Shown piece after piece: positions 9,392-17,149 of a stretch of 17,277 nucleotides of DNA. Where the stretch lies: the NCBI GenBank assembly GCA_036939755.1, contig JALLAZ010000344.1, positions 1 to 17,277 on the forward strand, written 5' to 3'. The notes under the pieces were generated by a model. It was not told the DNA's origin. It saw nothing but the letters and a program-made list of their open reading frames with translations, and ran no database searches. Positions within the stretch are counted from its first letter, which is position 1, and every line of letters starts with the position of its first letter. The translations under genes and the position numbers were made by a program. This DNA is from Stephanodiscus triporus. Taxonomy: Eukaryota; Bacillariophyta; Thalassiosirophyceae; Thalassiosirales; Thalassiosiraceae.

Positions 9392-9617
9392 CCTGACGCT
9401 TACTGGTACCATTTTACTTTTTATCTAGTGTCAAGAGCAATTGATTCAAACATGCATTAGGAGTCTGTCGAGAAAATCTTCTCTTGAGGACAAAGAACAT
9501 TGATTCCGTTTGACGATCTTGATACATAATATTTGACGCCTTCGCAAACTACATGATAGATTATACTAATGAGATAAGACGCGGATTTATAATAGACTTT
9601 CAATTTAATCACAGTTC

Positions 9618-11660
9618 TTAGCTAGCAATCAAGCAGGCACACGGTGTCGCAAATCCATGTGCGTATACATGCTGTTTTCCCATCATCTCTTGCAACAGAA
9701 GGATGATGCCATCTCCGCTGACCATACGAGCGTACAGTGTGCATACAGNTTCCCATCATCTCTTGCAACAGAAGGATGATGCCATCTCCGCTGACCATAC
9801 GAGCGTACAGTGTGCATACAGCACTCACGAAGGTATCAAAAATCCTCACCCTCATCGATTCCTCCACCTCGTCACCCCCTTCTGCTACTGTTTGGAGATT
9901 TCCTCCTTGTGAATGAAGGAGGTATGCTTTTACAGCTTTGTTATACTCACAAGGTTGCTTAGGGCCATCGAACCAGGATAACGCATCTGGCAAAGCGATC
10001 TTGCTATCCCCTTGTTCCGTTTCATTCGTTGTAAGTGTATTCCGCGACACAAGACAGTCGCATCGAAACTCATACCACCCTTCACTTAGATTGTATCGTA
10101 GGCCGTCAGCGTAAGTCACGGTATCATCCGAAGCCTTGTCTGGTAGCTGGCCATCGTTGGTACCATACTCATTACTACTGACGTCGAACCACCCAACGTA
10201 AGTGCCACGGTCTTTAGCATCACTTATTCGTGTAGACCATCCAGGCGCACTCCCAAAGATGGAGGAAGCAGGTGTAAGAAACCTCAGTACGGCAGCCACG
10301 GCAAACGCCATCGAAACACTTAACGGATGGTCTCCTGTGGTGGCGCCATGAACATTTGCGGCAACCAAACTCTTGATTGTAGGGCCGAGTCGGATGCCAC
10401 ACTTTGCGGCGCCATTCTGGGTAATGAAAAATGTGGAGAGGCCAAAATGTGGATGCTGAAGCCGTTTTCTCCAATCGACCCATGTCGCGTCGGTTTCGCA
10501 TTCTAATATGCCGTCGTGTACGGCGCCTGGTAGAATCTGTGCCGTATAGAGCGAGTCTAGGTAATTCAGGATGATTTGGGAAGAGGTAGAAAGCCGACAG
10601 AGAGCTGCCGTGTTGGTCATTGATAGTAGCGCCATGGCATGAGCCACGGCGGTATGTGTGCAGTTGGCTACTCTCAGTTTGAGTGAGACATCCGATTCTA
10701 GATCGGTTGGGTCGTGCCGTATTTTCACCTGCAATTACATTACGTCATACATTGAGTTTTGATGAGTGAGTTGTGTGAGCAGGAGAGAGGCATACTTTCA
10801 CGAAATATTTGATCTTGTGCTCCCATTATTGACGTTCGAACGAAAGCATACATTGGTCGACGTACCCCGAATCGAGACTGGACACCCGCATCGTCCATCC
10901 AAAGTGGCAAATCTCTCCCTTGATCGCAAATTACCAATGCTTTCATGGGCAAGGGCTCGCACATCGGTATCAATCCATCGGAGTCTGGCCTTGAAGATGT
11001 GATTCGATCAACCATGCTGTTTAAGAAGGCTACTTTCGCTGATATAAAATCAACAAAGCTGGAGGCACCCTCCACTTCCATGCCGTATCTTTCCGCGTTT
11101 TTCAATACGTGGCTACGCATGACATCCCCGTTATTGGGCACATTGTCTGTATTTATGACGCATATTCTTCCGTTGGGATTGGAGCACGCCAAAGACTTGC
11201 AGTAGAACTTGTTCAAAAGCTCAGTCAAATCCAACATGCATTGATTTTCCGCATTCTGCATCCCTGCCTCGGTGACTCCCACACCAATAACTGATATGCC
11301 AGTCATGTTGGATACAAGGCTTTCCATCAATTGGTATTTCCCAGCGGGACTTCCCAGAGTGCCCACTGCATAGATCTGGATGTCAGAGGTTGTTGTGCTG
11401 CCATCAAATTGAACGGTATCCACGGGATAGCATAGGGACGACACAACGTCGATATCGTCGGTGTCGTCGCGACGATATTGCTCTTGGAAGGAGTCGAGAA
11501 AGTTACGACCACGGGTTTGGAACACGGCAGGCTTCATGTTGGACGAGAGGAAGGGAACCAATACGCTTCTAAGGAAGCGACCAGATCCCAAGCAAATCGC
11601 GTCTACATCCTGACCGTCCTCGCCAGCTGACTTGGAAATGATGATGTCTTTGCCGGCCAT
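9618..11660 (-). CDS. Mannitol/fructuronate dehydrogenase-family oxidoreductase, two exons, crossed by assembly joins
   Basis: This is a member of the polyol-specific long-chain dehydrogenase family (mannitol 2-dehydrogenase, fructuronate/tagaturonate reductase), which interconverts ketoses and polyols or hexuronates with NAD(P)H. Exon 1 is 11660-10866 and exon 2 is 10728-9618. The 137-nt intron has donor GTACGT and acceptor TTGCAG, phase 0. Visible motifs are the nucleotide-binding LGSGRFLR (24-31), the NVPNNGD block (173-179), NSMVDRI (214-220), matching the family's TMVDRITP, and the catalytic pattern Lys-x4-Asn-x2-His in LKLRVANCTH (K282, N287, H290). Exon 2 as printed carries a 73-nt artefact (a 72-bp repeat plus N at 9749) that shifts the frame. 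Removing it gives 346 codons ending at TAA 9618-9620, for 610 residues in all. That is somewhat long for the family, mostly C-terminal. The start lies within a second 72-bp duplication, so an identical ATG occurs at 11733. Substrate and compartment are not decided; no targeting peptide is obvious. Confidence 0.85.
9677..9821. repeat. 72-bp exact duplication around a single N (assembly join)
   Basis: Bases 9677-9748 and 9750-9821 are identical 72-mers separated by one N at 9749. This is the signature of two contigs joined without merging their overlap. It falls inside the last part of the dehydrogenase coding region and creates a false frameshift. Confidence 0.95.
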
Positions 11661-11752
11661 GACGGATATTTTTTTATGGNTCCTGACCGTCCTCGCCAGC
11701 TGACTTGGAAATGATGATGTCTTTGCCGGCCATGACGGATATTTTTTTATGG
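11608..11752. repeat. Second 72-bp exact duplication around a single N (assembly join)
   Basis: Bases 11608-11679 and 11681-11752 are identical 72-mers separated by one N at 11680. The repeated piece holds the dehydrogenase start codon and its first 18 codons or so, so the start appears twice. The unit length is the same as at the 9749 join. Confidence 0.95.
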
Positions 11753-12044
11753 AGGTAAAAGCCGACGCTCCTAAAGACAGGGCTGATCAAAAGCATTCTG
11801 TATCCTCTATGGCCTCTTGAGGGCAAAGTGTCTCAGAAAATATGTAAGTACTGTTACCGAACTGGTCGCTTTTGTTTTTTGTATTGTAAACTTTTGGGGG
11901 GTTTGGGGGGTACGTACAGTTTAGCAGCCCTATCTGGCAGGACGCCAAAGAGCACCCTCTCTGACGAGGAAAGTTCCATCCGACTTGTGTAAACCAGTTC
12001 CCCCTGAACGATACGGCCTCTCTCTAGTAACCGATGACAAAATT
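11753..12044. promoter_or_regulatory. Divergent intergenic region (dehydrogenase / membrane protein)
   Basis: After collapsing the duplicated copy, about 310 bp separate the dehydrogenase start (minus) from the plus-strand start at 12045, so promoters for both genes should lie here. A G-rich run near 11895-11910 and homopolymer T stretches are the only conspicuous features. I see no certain TATA box. Confidence 0.4.
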
Positions 12045-12578
12045 ATGTATTTAATGTTGCTCTTCGTATTATTCTCTTCATCATTGCCTCATGCTAGGAG
12101 CTTTTCGGCTGCAGGATGCATCTCGTCGCCGCGGACTGTTGATTTGTCATTCGGAACCACATCGACTTGGCTCCGTTCCACAGATGACAGACAGTCCGAA
12201 ATTGCGGCTCTGGAGGAAAAGCTTCGGCAGCTAAAGGAACTGGAATTTTCTCCAATGAACACGCCTGCCGTATCAAATGTATTCCTTCCGATGGATTTGA
12301 CTGACGGCGAGCCAGATGGCATGGAAGGAGAAACTGATGACAGCATCATGTTCAGCGAAAGATGGAAGGAGGCTAAGGACGGCTACCTAACGAAACAGCA
12401 AGATACCATCATGGCGGGGATTGGGAAGGTCGGACTGGCGCTCGGATTCGTGGTGCTTCTGGGCTTATTCTCGCAGGTGCCTGTCGGTGAGGAGAGTTTG
12501 CAGAAATACCAGGCTGTGAAAGGAAATCCATCAAGGATTTATCTCGGCGACTTGAATCCTGTTCAAGAACTTCAATGA
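12045..12578 (+). CDS. Probable plastid-targeted single-span membrane protein, unknown function
   Basis: This encodes a 177-residue protein. I chose the ATG at 12045 because it begins a clean signal peptide (MYLMLLFVLFSSSLPHARS) ending at an RSF-SAA step, similar to the ASAF motif of diatom plastid presequences. An ATG 60 bp upstream (11985) would bury this signal. After a Ser/Thr-rich stretch, residues 49-67 (RQSEIAALEEKLRQLKELE) form a short coiled coil. An acidic linker follows, and a transmembrane helix spans about 124-145 (AGIGKVGLALGFVVLLGLFS), with a short polar tail of about 30 residues. The layout suggests a plastid membrane protein with a soluble coiled-coil domain, but no family is recognised. 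It could instead enter the secretory pathway. Confidence 0.7.
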   Translation: MYLMLLFVLFSSSLPHARSFSAAGCISSPRTVDLSFGTTSTWLRSTDDRQSEIAALEEKLRQLKELEFSPMNTPAVSNVFLPMDLTDGEPDGMEGETDDSIMFSERWKEAKDGYLTKQQDTIMAGIGKVGLALGFVVLLGLFSQVPVGEESLQKYQAVKGNPSRIYLGDLNPVQELQ

Positions 12579-13318
12579 TTGATCTAGGAAAACTGTATCC
12601 ATTTTTACAGCAGTTCCCAATAGACGAATGAAGGCGTCAGCTACGAGTGAAATTAGTAATTTTGCAATTGCCACCTATTGCCACTCAATATTTTGCTCCC
12701 TTGGTGCTTCATCTTTTGTGAGTGCGGAGTCCTGAATCATCTCTAGAGAACGTGATGTTGGGGGGGCTACGACAGCAAAATGGGTCGATTGTTTCAATTA
12801 TTTATTGTGTGAATTAATTAGAGTAGTCATCACACAAGAAAAGTAGGGCATCATATTAACAATGTCGAATTTAGGCTTCTCATCCTTGCATTATGGACAG
12901 TCCACACTTCTTCAATGTCCTGAAAAGATTGACCATCGTGCCGTCTATATAGTTTGAGCATTACTTTGTAGATGTTCCCGGAGTAAGGAGAGGCTTATGG
13001 GGAGGATGAAATCCATTGAGGGGAACCCATTCTTTCCTCCAGATACCACTCACATGATGACATGTTGGGGCCTTCCAAGCAGTGCTGAGTGCATAAATGG
13101 CAGCGGGCAGTGGGATGTTCAGAGGCAAGTAGGAGAAGCTTATGGAAATTTAATTTAATTTAATCCAATTTAGTTTGGGATTGTATTAAGGCCCGTTCTG
13201 TCAATAAAAAAAACTGAAACGAGGAGGTACGATTTTTAGGTACGATTTCATGGCGGGAGCTCGAATCGTACCAAAAAATGGCCCTCTTGACAGAAAGGAA
13301 AAAAGAGGGGAGGAGCCT
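12579..13318. other. Intergenic region, probably degraded transposon DNA
   Basis: No gene is supportable. A minus-strand frame of about 45 codons near 12990-13140 has no recognisable motif. An AATTT-type short repeat lies at about 13147-13172. The palindromic element at 13190-13296 is listed separately. With copia fragments immediately to the right, this region may be old mobile-element sequence, but nothing in it is diagnostic. Confidence 0.4.
13190..13296. mobile_element. MITE-like nested palindromic element
   Basis: Two inverted-repeat pairs are nested. The outer pair is TTCTGTCAA at 13196-13204 with TTGACAGAA at 13287-13295. The inner pair is GGTACGATT at 13239-13247 with AATCGTACC at 13264-13272. 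GGTACGATT also occurs at 13226-13234, a 13-bp direct repeat. GGCCC lies at both edges (13190 and 13280). The size of about 107 bp and nested symmetry fit a small non-autonomous foldback element, but no target-site duplication was established. Confidence 0.5.
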
Positions 13319-13666
13319 CTATGTACGGACTACGAGAGCGTGGCAATCGGCTGAAGAGGAGTGGTGGGGGTCGTTCGTCGCAACTTCGGCGCTGTATGTT
13401 GTGTGGAGAAAATTCGCTAAACCCTTGAGCGTGCGTTGGAAATTGGCTGCATCGTTATGGCCCGTATTGTTGAAGACGAGATTCTCGGGGACTTCCTTGT
13501 TGCGAGTGGGGTATTTGGCATTGGGAGTATTTCCTGATTGCCCTCTGCCGGCGGCGTTATTAAAACGATGTGCTCCACGATGGTAACCGCAACGATTACC
13601 TTGACCGCCAACCTCTCCGTCGTCTACAACCTTTGGGGCATTGTGCTCTTCTTTGACGGCCTTCAT
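13319..13666 (-). pseudogene. Copia-like gag fragment
   Basis: This frame, 115 codons from the ATG at 13666, has an N-terminal Gly/Arg/Asn-rich part and then ENLVFNNTGHNDAANFQRTL followed by KGLANFLHTTYSAEVAT. The pattern of a short hydrophobic strand, then a polar spacer, then an amphipathic helix with a Tyr-Ser pair resembles the start of gag in Ty1/copia elements of algae. The frame stops soon after, far short of a full gag, so it is a fragment. It lies on the same strand as the pol remnant but on its 3' side, so the two cannot belong to one linear element. The family call rests on resemblance, not a search. Confidence 0.5.
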
Positions 13667-13673
13667 GTGCGAC

Positions 13674-13829
13674 TTACTTGGAATAGACGTAAGAGATCGT
13701 GATGGCAAGGATAGTCAATATGACGGTGATCGGGAACCAAGACCCGAGCGTGATCACTACAATAGCGATGTAAGCAGCTACGACAACGAGCACTGCGCAG
13801 ACAGGCTCCATTTTGACTTCGATTTTCAT
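13674..13829 (-). CDS. Tiny two-span hydrophobic ORF upstream of the gag-like fragment
   Basis: A 51-codon frame starts at the ATG at 13829 (or 45 codons from 13811) and stops at 13674. An in-frame stop lies four codons upstream of the first ATG. Two hydrophobic segments can each span a membrane: CAVLVVVAAYIAIVVITLG and FPITVILTILAITISYVY, separated by a Trp-containing turn. The stop overlaps a sequence close to a 5' splice site (AAGTAAGTC), so this could be the first exon of something longer. It ends 8 nt before the gag-like ATG. No homologue is recognised, and a chance frame in decayed DNA is possible. Confidence 0.3.
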   Translation of the reverse strand: MKIEVKMEPVCAVLVVVAAYIAIVVITLGSWFPITVILTILAITISYVYSK

Positions 13830-13857
13830 TCGATGAAGGGCTTACTGCCCCTATAAA

Positions 13858-13942
13858 AAATTAATCAATATGTTGAGGCAATAGTGAAATGAATTAATCA
13901 CGTAGCCGATTTGACATTGGAAATCGAAATATTGATTAATTT
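13858..13942. repeat. Perfect 14-bp inverted repeat
   Basis: AAATTAATCAATAT at 13858-13871 is the exact reverse complement of ATATTGATTAATTT at 13929-13942, with a 57-bp spacer. It lies just upstream, on the minus strand, of the tiny membrane ORF and the gag-like fragment. It could be part of a retroelement leader or a separate foldback insertion. Confidence 0.7.
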
Positions 13943-14407
13943 ATGAGCCCAAGCTCTCTACTTTGCCTTGTGTGGCGAGGGAGAAGAAGTGGGATGTTGA
14001 TGTGGAAAGATATGATCCTTTGTACCGGGAGACTGTGTCTCAACAGGGGGGGTGGTATGTTCCTGGGATGGACTCTGCGGGGCAATGCCCGCTTACAGTA
14101 TGCAACAATCAACTAGGTAAAGCTAAAGCTAGGAGGGAGGAAGGATGACGGCTGATCGAGGATGACGGATGACATGGGGGACGACAAGGGGGAGAGGGTT
14201 GGCGGCAGCGGACAAAGACTACAAACGACAGCGGCGGGCGGCGTTGGACAGGGGAGGACGGGGAAGGGCGGGGGGGGCGTTTGGGAGTGTCTGCGGCTGA
14301 CGGCGACGGCTGATGGCAGCAGACGACGGAGGGCAGATCGGCGGCGGAGGCTGTTGGTTGCCTAAAGCATTCACTATTAAACAAAGGTTATTCGAATTAG
14401 TTAATGG
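13943..14407. other. Non-coding stretch between pol and gag remnants, LTR/leader candidate
   Basis: This lies just 3' of the pol stop and, with 13830-13942, 5' of the gag-like fragment on the minus strand. In a head-to-tail arrangement it would hold an LTR and leader. It contains a GC-rich, Pro/Ser-coding-like block (about 14160-14350) and AT-rich ends. A 91-codon minus frame there is low-complexity and not called. I could not identify matching LTR ends or a primer-binding site. Confidence 0.35.
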
Positions 14408-15942
14408 CTACATCAACCTAACAGGCAAAAAGGGTTGGAGCGTGGTGCTCCTACCTAAACCTGAGAGTGATCTACTTAGATCACTCCACATGGGAACTCG
14501 TGGGACCTGTAACTAACAGGTACCATGTGAGTTCTTAGTGGCTGTTGCTACATTAGCAACTAGCGCACTAGTACTCTGTGTATGTGGAACACTAGGTAAG
14601 GGTACTTTATGTATGTACCCGTCCTTGAGGGTTCCAACTCACCCTTTCAGAGCACTATGGCGTGCTGCTCGCGGTAAATACCGCGGGGAGTTCTCTTGAT
14701 GCAAATACCACGAGCGGACTGCTTTATGGTGGGCGCCTGTGTGGTGCTTGCTTTGGTAGTCTGCTAGGTTCTCCTGCCCAGGGTGCCAGCTGATGTCATA
14801 AATTTCATGGGCAATTTTGTCCCCAATCCAAAAAATCTCATTTCCATCGCATGGGAGCGCTGTCTCTTGACAGTATTGTTCGCGATGCCCACGGCCGTTG
14901 CATTATGCCAGTGCACTGGCATTTTGGGTTGTGGATGGCCCAAGTCCGCCAGTGTTTGTCGGAAAATATTGCCATCTTGGCAATTGTGGAATAGGGCGCC
15001 AAGTTTGCTTCCGAAAATAGTTGTGTTCGTAAAAATGCTCCGTTGAGTTGTATTGGTTCGCTGTTCTTTGGCATCCATCCCATAAAAAATGGCCACAAGC
15101 GCGGCTGTGTGATTTTGTTTCCGAAAGGTAAGACGCATCGGAGTTGATGTTCATTACCATGTCTGATGAATGAAATCAGATTTCGGCCTCCGACTGAGTT
15201 GCAAGGTAATCAAGGAGTTCGCAGCATCGTCCCATTGTCCGATCCATTGCTGTGGTGTGTTCGATCGCAATCAAAGATAGGGCCATGAGGACCATCATGT
15301 CCACCGCGCGGGCGTAATACAATATGATGCTCCCCACAATTTGTTGAACCCATTTTATTCCTTTTTCATCAAGGGGGGGACTGTTGTCAGGGGGGTGTGG
15401 TGATTGCGCTTCCGTTCCGAATTTATGGATTCCAGCAGATAAGGGCAATATTGTGGTTTGTTGGGGAGGAGATGTTTGTATTCCTGCGATTTTTTCTTTA
15501 TATACCCCAGCATTGAGATGTCGACGGTCCAATTGATGTAATCCCATTTGAGCGAGATGCTGCAATATAAATTCCCTGTCCAATCTTTGGTAAGTGGGTA
15601 CGTTTTCTTGATGCTTTCAATCAAATGTAAAGCAGTTCTTTACCCACAAATCTTACTCCAAAATCGTCCACTACGAGCGCGAAGGAGATGGGTTGCATTT
15701 CATGGTACCAAAGCCCCGGAGTATTGACGCATTTGAAGTATACGAACGGGGCGAGTTATTGTTGCAGGTGTTTGTTTGCCAAAATGCCCGCCTAGGGGAG
15801 TCCCCACACTGCAAGCCTCATTTCAATGTATACAAAACCCTTGTATACATCTGCGTCGTCAAGTTGATTTGTTTTATAATCCACTCAGGAAAAGTTCCAA
15901 TGGGATACGCATGTATTCGAAATACTCCAGCGCCGCAGTGAG
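14408..15942 (-). mobile_element. Ty1/copia retrotransposon pol remnant (RT and RNase H)
   Basis: The minus strand carries, in order but in shifting frames, the C-terminal half of a copia polyprotein. EYFEYMRIPLELFPEWII begins near 15930. The frame with GFVYIEMRLAVWGLP follows, and the reverse transcriptase catalytic VVDD (ALVVDDFGVRF) has its VDD codons at 15663-15671. Next come DWTGNLYC and DISMLGYI (15624-15500), IVGSIILYYARAVDMMVLMA (about 15300-15350), SDASYLSE (about 15150), and the RNase H block IFRQTLADLGHPQPKMPV (about 14920-14970) with NATAVGIANNTVKRQRS. A one-base shift at a T-run near 14830 then opens WHPGQENLADYQSKHHTGAH. The last part reads to TAG at 14408-14410, with an in-frame TGA at 14639-14641 and a TAG further on. 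Protease, integrase and the 5' half of the reverse transcriptase are missing. Several frameshifts and stops show it is dead. Confidence 0.9.
14437..14685. repeat. Run of seven perfect stem-loops
   Basis: Seven exact palindromes with short loops follow one another: 14437-14451 (5-bp stem), 14465-14486 (9 bp, loop ACTT), 14505-14521 (6 bp, with an outer GAACTC/GAGTTC pair at 14494 and 14529), 14544-14560 (6 bp), 14600-14620 (6 bp), 14628-14645 (5 bp) and 14670-14685 (7 bp, loop AA). They lie within what reads, on the minus strand, as the decayed C-terminal tail of copia pol. Confidence 0.7.
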
Positions 15943-15951
15943 GTAAAAAAA

Positions 15952-17149
15952 TTAATATCCAAACACATACATTCTACCGTACTTGATATCAGATACTCCT
16001 GCAGTTGCAGCAAGAGCTTCATTGCGCTCCTGCTCGGACCTGATATGTGCAGATGGCTGGGCTCCCAAGATAGGAGCAGACGAGCGCTTCGTAGGTGTTC
16101 GTAAGCCAAGTCCTGCCTTCGATGTCTGGTTGGCATTCTGGATCTCGACAGCCTTCCTCTTGGCCTCTGCTATCTTCTTCTTGGCTGCATCCTTGGCCAC
16201 GTTCATTTCCTCAACGATTCTGTGAGATAGAGCCTGCAGAGTCTAGAGAGATGCAGGATGGTCATCCCCGCTCTCAGCACACATGGCGGACAGGTGAGAG
16301 GATGGGAAGGGTGACAAATATAGGGGGAAATAAATATAGATATGATGAGTTTTATTTCGGCAAATATTTTGGACAACGCGGAGGCCTCGGCCTTGGTCTC
16401 AGCCAAGGAGGCGCGCGGTCTCCCCCCCCTCATCCACCACCTCCCGTTGTTGTCGTTCGTGTCCCCCCCTCCTTTTGGTTGACCAACGAGGGCGGAGATT
16501 CCCTTGCGGCAACGCCCCCCCCCCTCGGTATTATTTGCCGGGGATGTCCATCTCCCCAAAAGGCGCCTCTCTCCGTTGTCGATATCCGCCCTCCAATAGA
16601 AAAAGAAAAAGGTAACAACCCACTCACCTGCATCGCATCAAAATTCTGGGAATCATACTTGACACCACCTATGATGAGAGCCCAAAACTTCTTATAGGGA
16701 TCATCACAGCTGTACGGCTGCAAGCCGTGCATGCATCCATCGGGGGAGAGCACATTGGCCTGGTAGAAATGCACCTTGGCTTGCTTCTTGCTTGATACGT
16801 TGGTGATTTTATGAATATTAAGCCGACGAAGCTGTGCGGCCATGTTGAGACGGCGATCGACATGTGCATTGTTCACATAGGTCTTTGGCCCAGGAAGAGC
16901 CTGTGGTTTCCTTGGCTGGAGTGGAGCTGCTGCATCGGAGCCGGCTTTAGGGATGGATGGCGCGTGATCGCAGCTTCTAGCTTCGGTGGTGCCCACATCA
17001 GATGCATCAAATGATGCAACAGGGGACGCAACTGATGTGCGTAGAGGAATGTCATCATCGTCATTCTCTTCAAGCAGATTGACAAGATTGCCACGCATCT
17101 GAGCATGAGCCTCGTGGTGCTCCTGGAAAGTTAGCGGCCTGCTGCTCAT
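15952..17149 (-). CDS. Two-exon protein of unknown function
   Basis: Exon 1 is 17149-16628 and exon 2 is 16233-15952, giving 267 residues. The 394-nt intron begins CAG/GTGAGT and ends CTCTGCAG, phase 0. Splicing joins YDSQNFDAMQ to ALSHRIVEEMNVAKDAAKKK with no break in the helical register. The N-terminal 90 residues are Ala/Ser/Pro/Asp-rich and probably disordered. Residues about 95-172 look folded: LNMAAQLRRLNIHKITN, then KVHFYQANVLSPDGCMHGLQ with two Cys residues in the region, then DPYKKFWALIIGGVKYDSQ. A Lys/Ala/Glu-rich helix follows (about 175-205), then a basic Ser/Thr/Pro tail. I cannot assign a family. The intron contains poly-C and poly-G runs that give misleading frames on both strands. 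The stop codon is only about 10 bp from the copia pol remnant, so the 3' untranslated region probably lies in transposon DNA. Confidence 0.7.
16234..16627 (-). other. Intron of the right-hand unknown gene
   Basis: The donor GTGAGT starts at 16627 and the acceptor GCAG ends at 16234; both match consensus, and the flanking exons join in phase 0. The intron holds poly-C runs near 16422-16432, 16463-16470 and 16516-16525 and otherwise shows no coding signal. Confidence 0.8.

Noticed and set aside
10740..10865. Read-through end of dehydrogenase exon 1 to its first stop
   Set aside because: The GTACGT donor and TTGCAG acceptor join the family-conserved region in phase; the read-through tail matches nothing in the family.
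11985..12044. Upstream ATG extending the plastid-type membrane protein by 20 residues
   Set aside because: The extension would place polar residues before a clear signal peptide that begins at the 12045 ATG.
13278..13586. 102-codon plus-strand frame
   Set aside because: Antisense to the gag-like fragment, whose protein resembles known retroelement sequence.
14109..14384. 91-codon Pro/Ser-rich minus-strand frame
   Set aside because: Low-complexity translation of a GC-rich block with no domain; lies in the presumed LTR/leader area.
15693..15941. 82-codon plus-strand frame
   Set aside because: Antisense to the reverse transcriptase remnant, which has clear copia motifs.
16095..16697. 200-codon plus-strand frame
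   Set aside because: Runs through the intron poly-C tracts opposite a spliced minus-strand gene; Pro-rich and without motifs.
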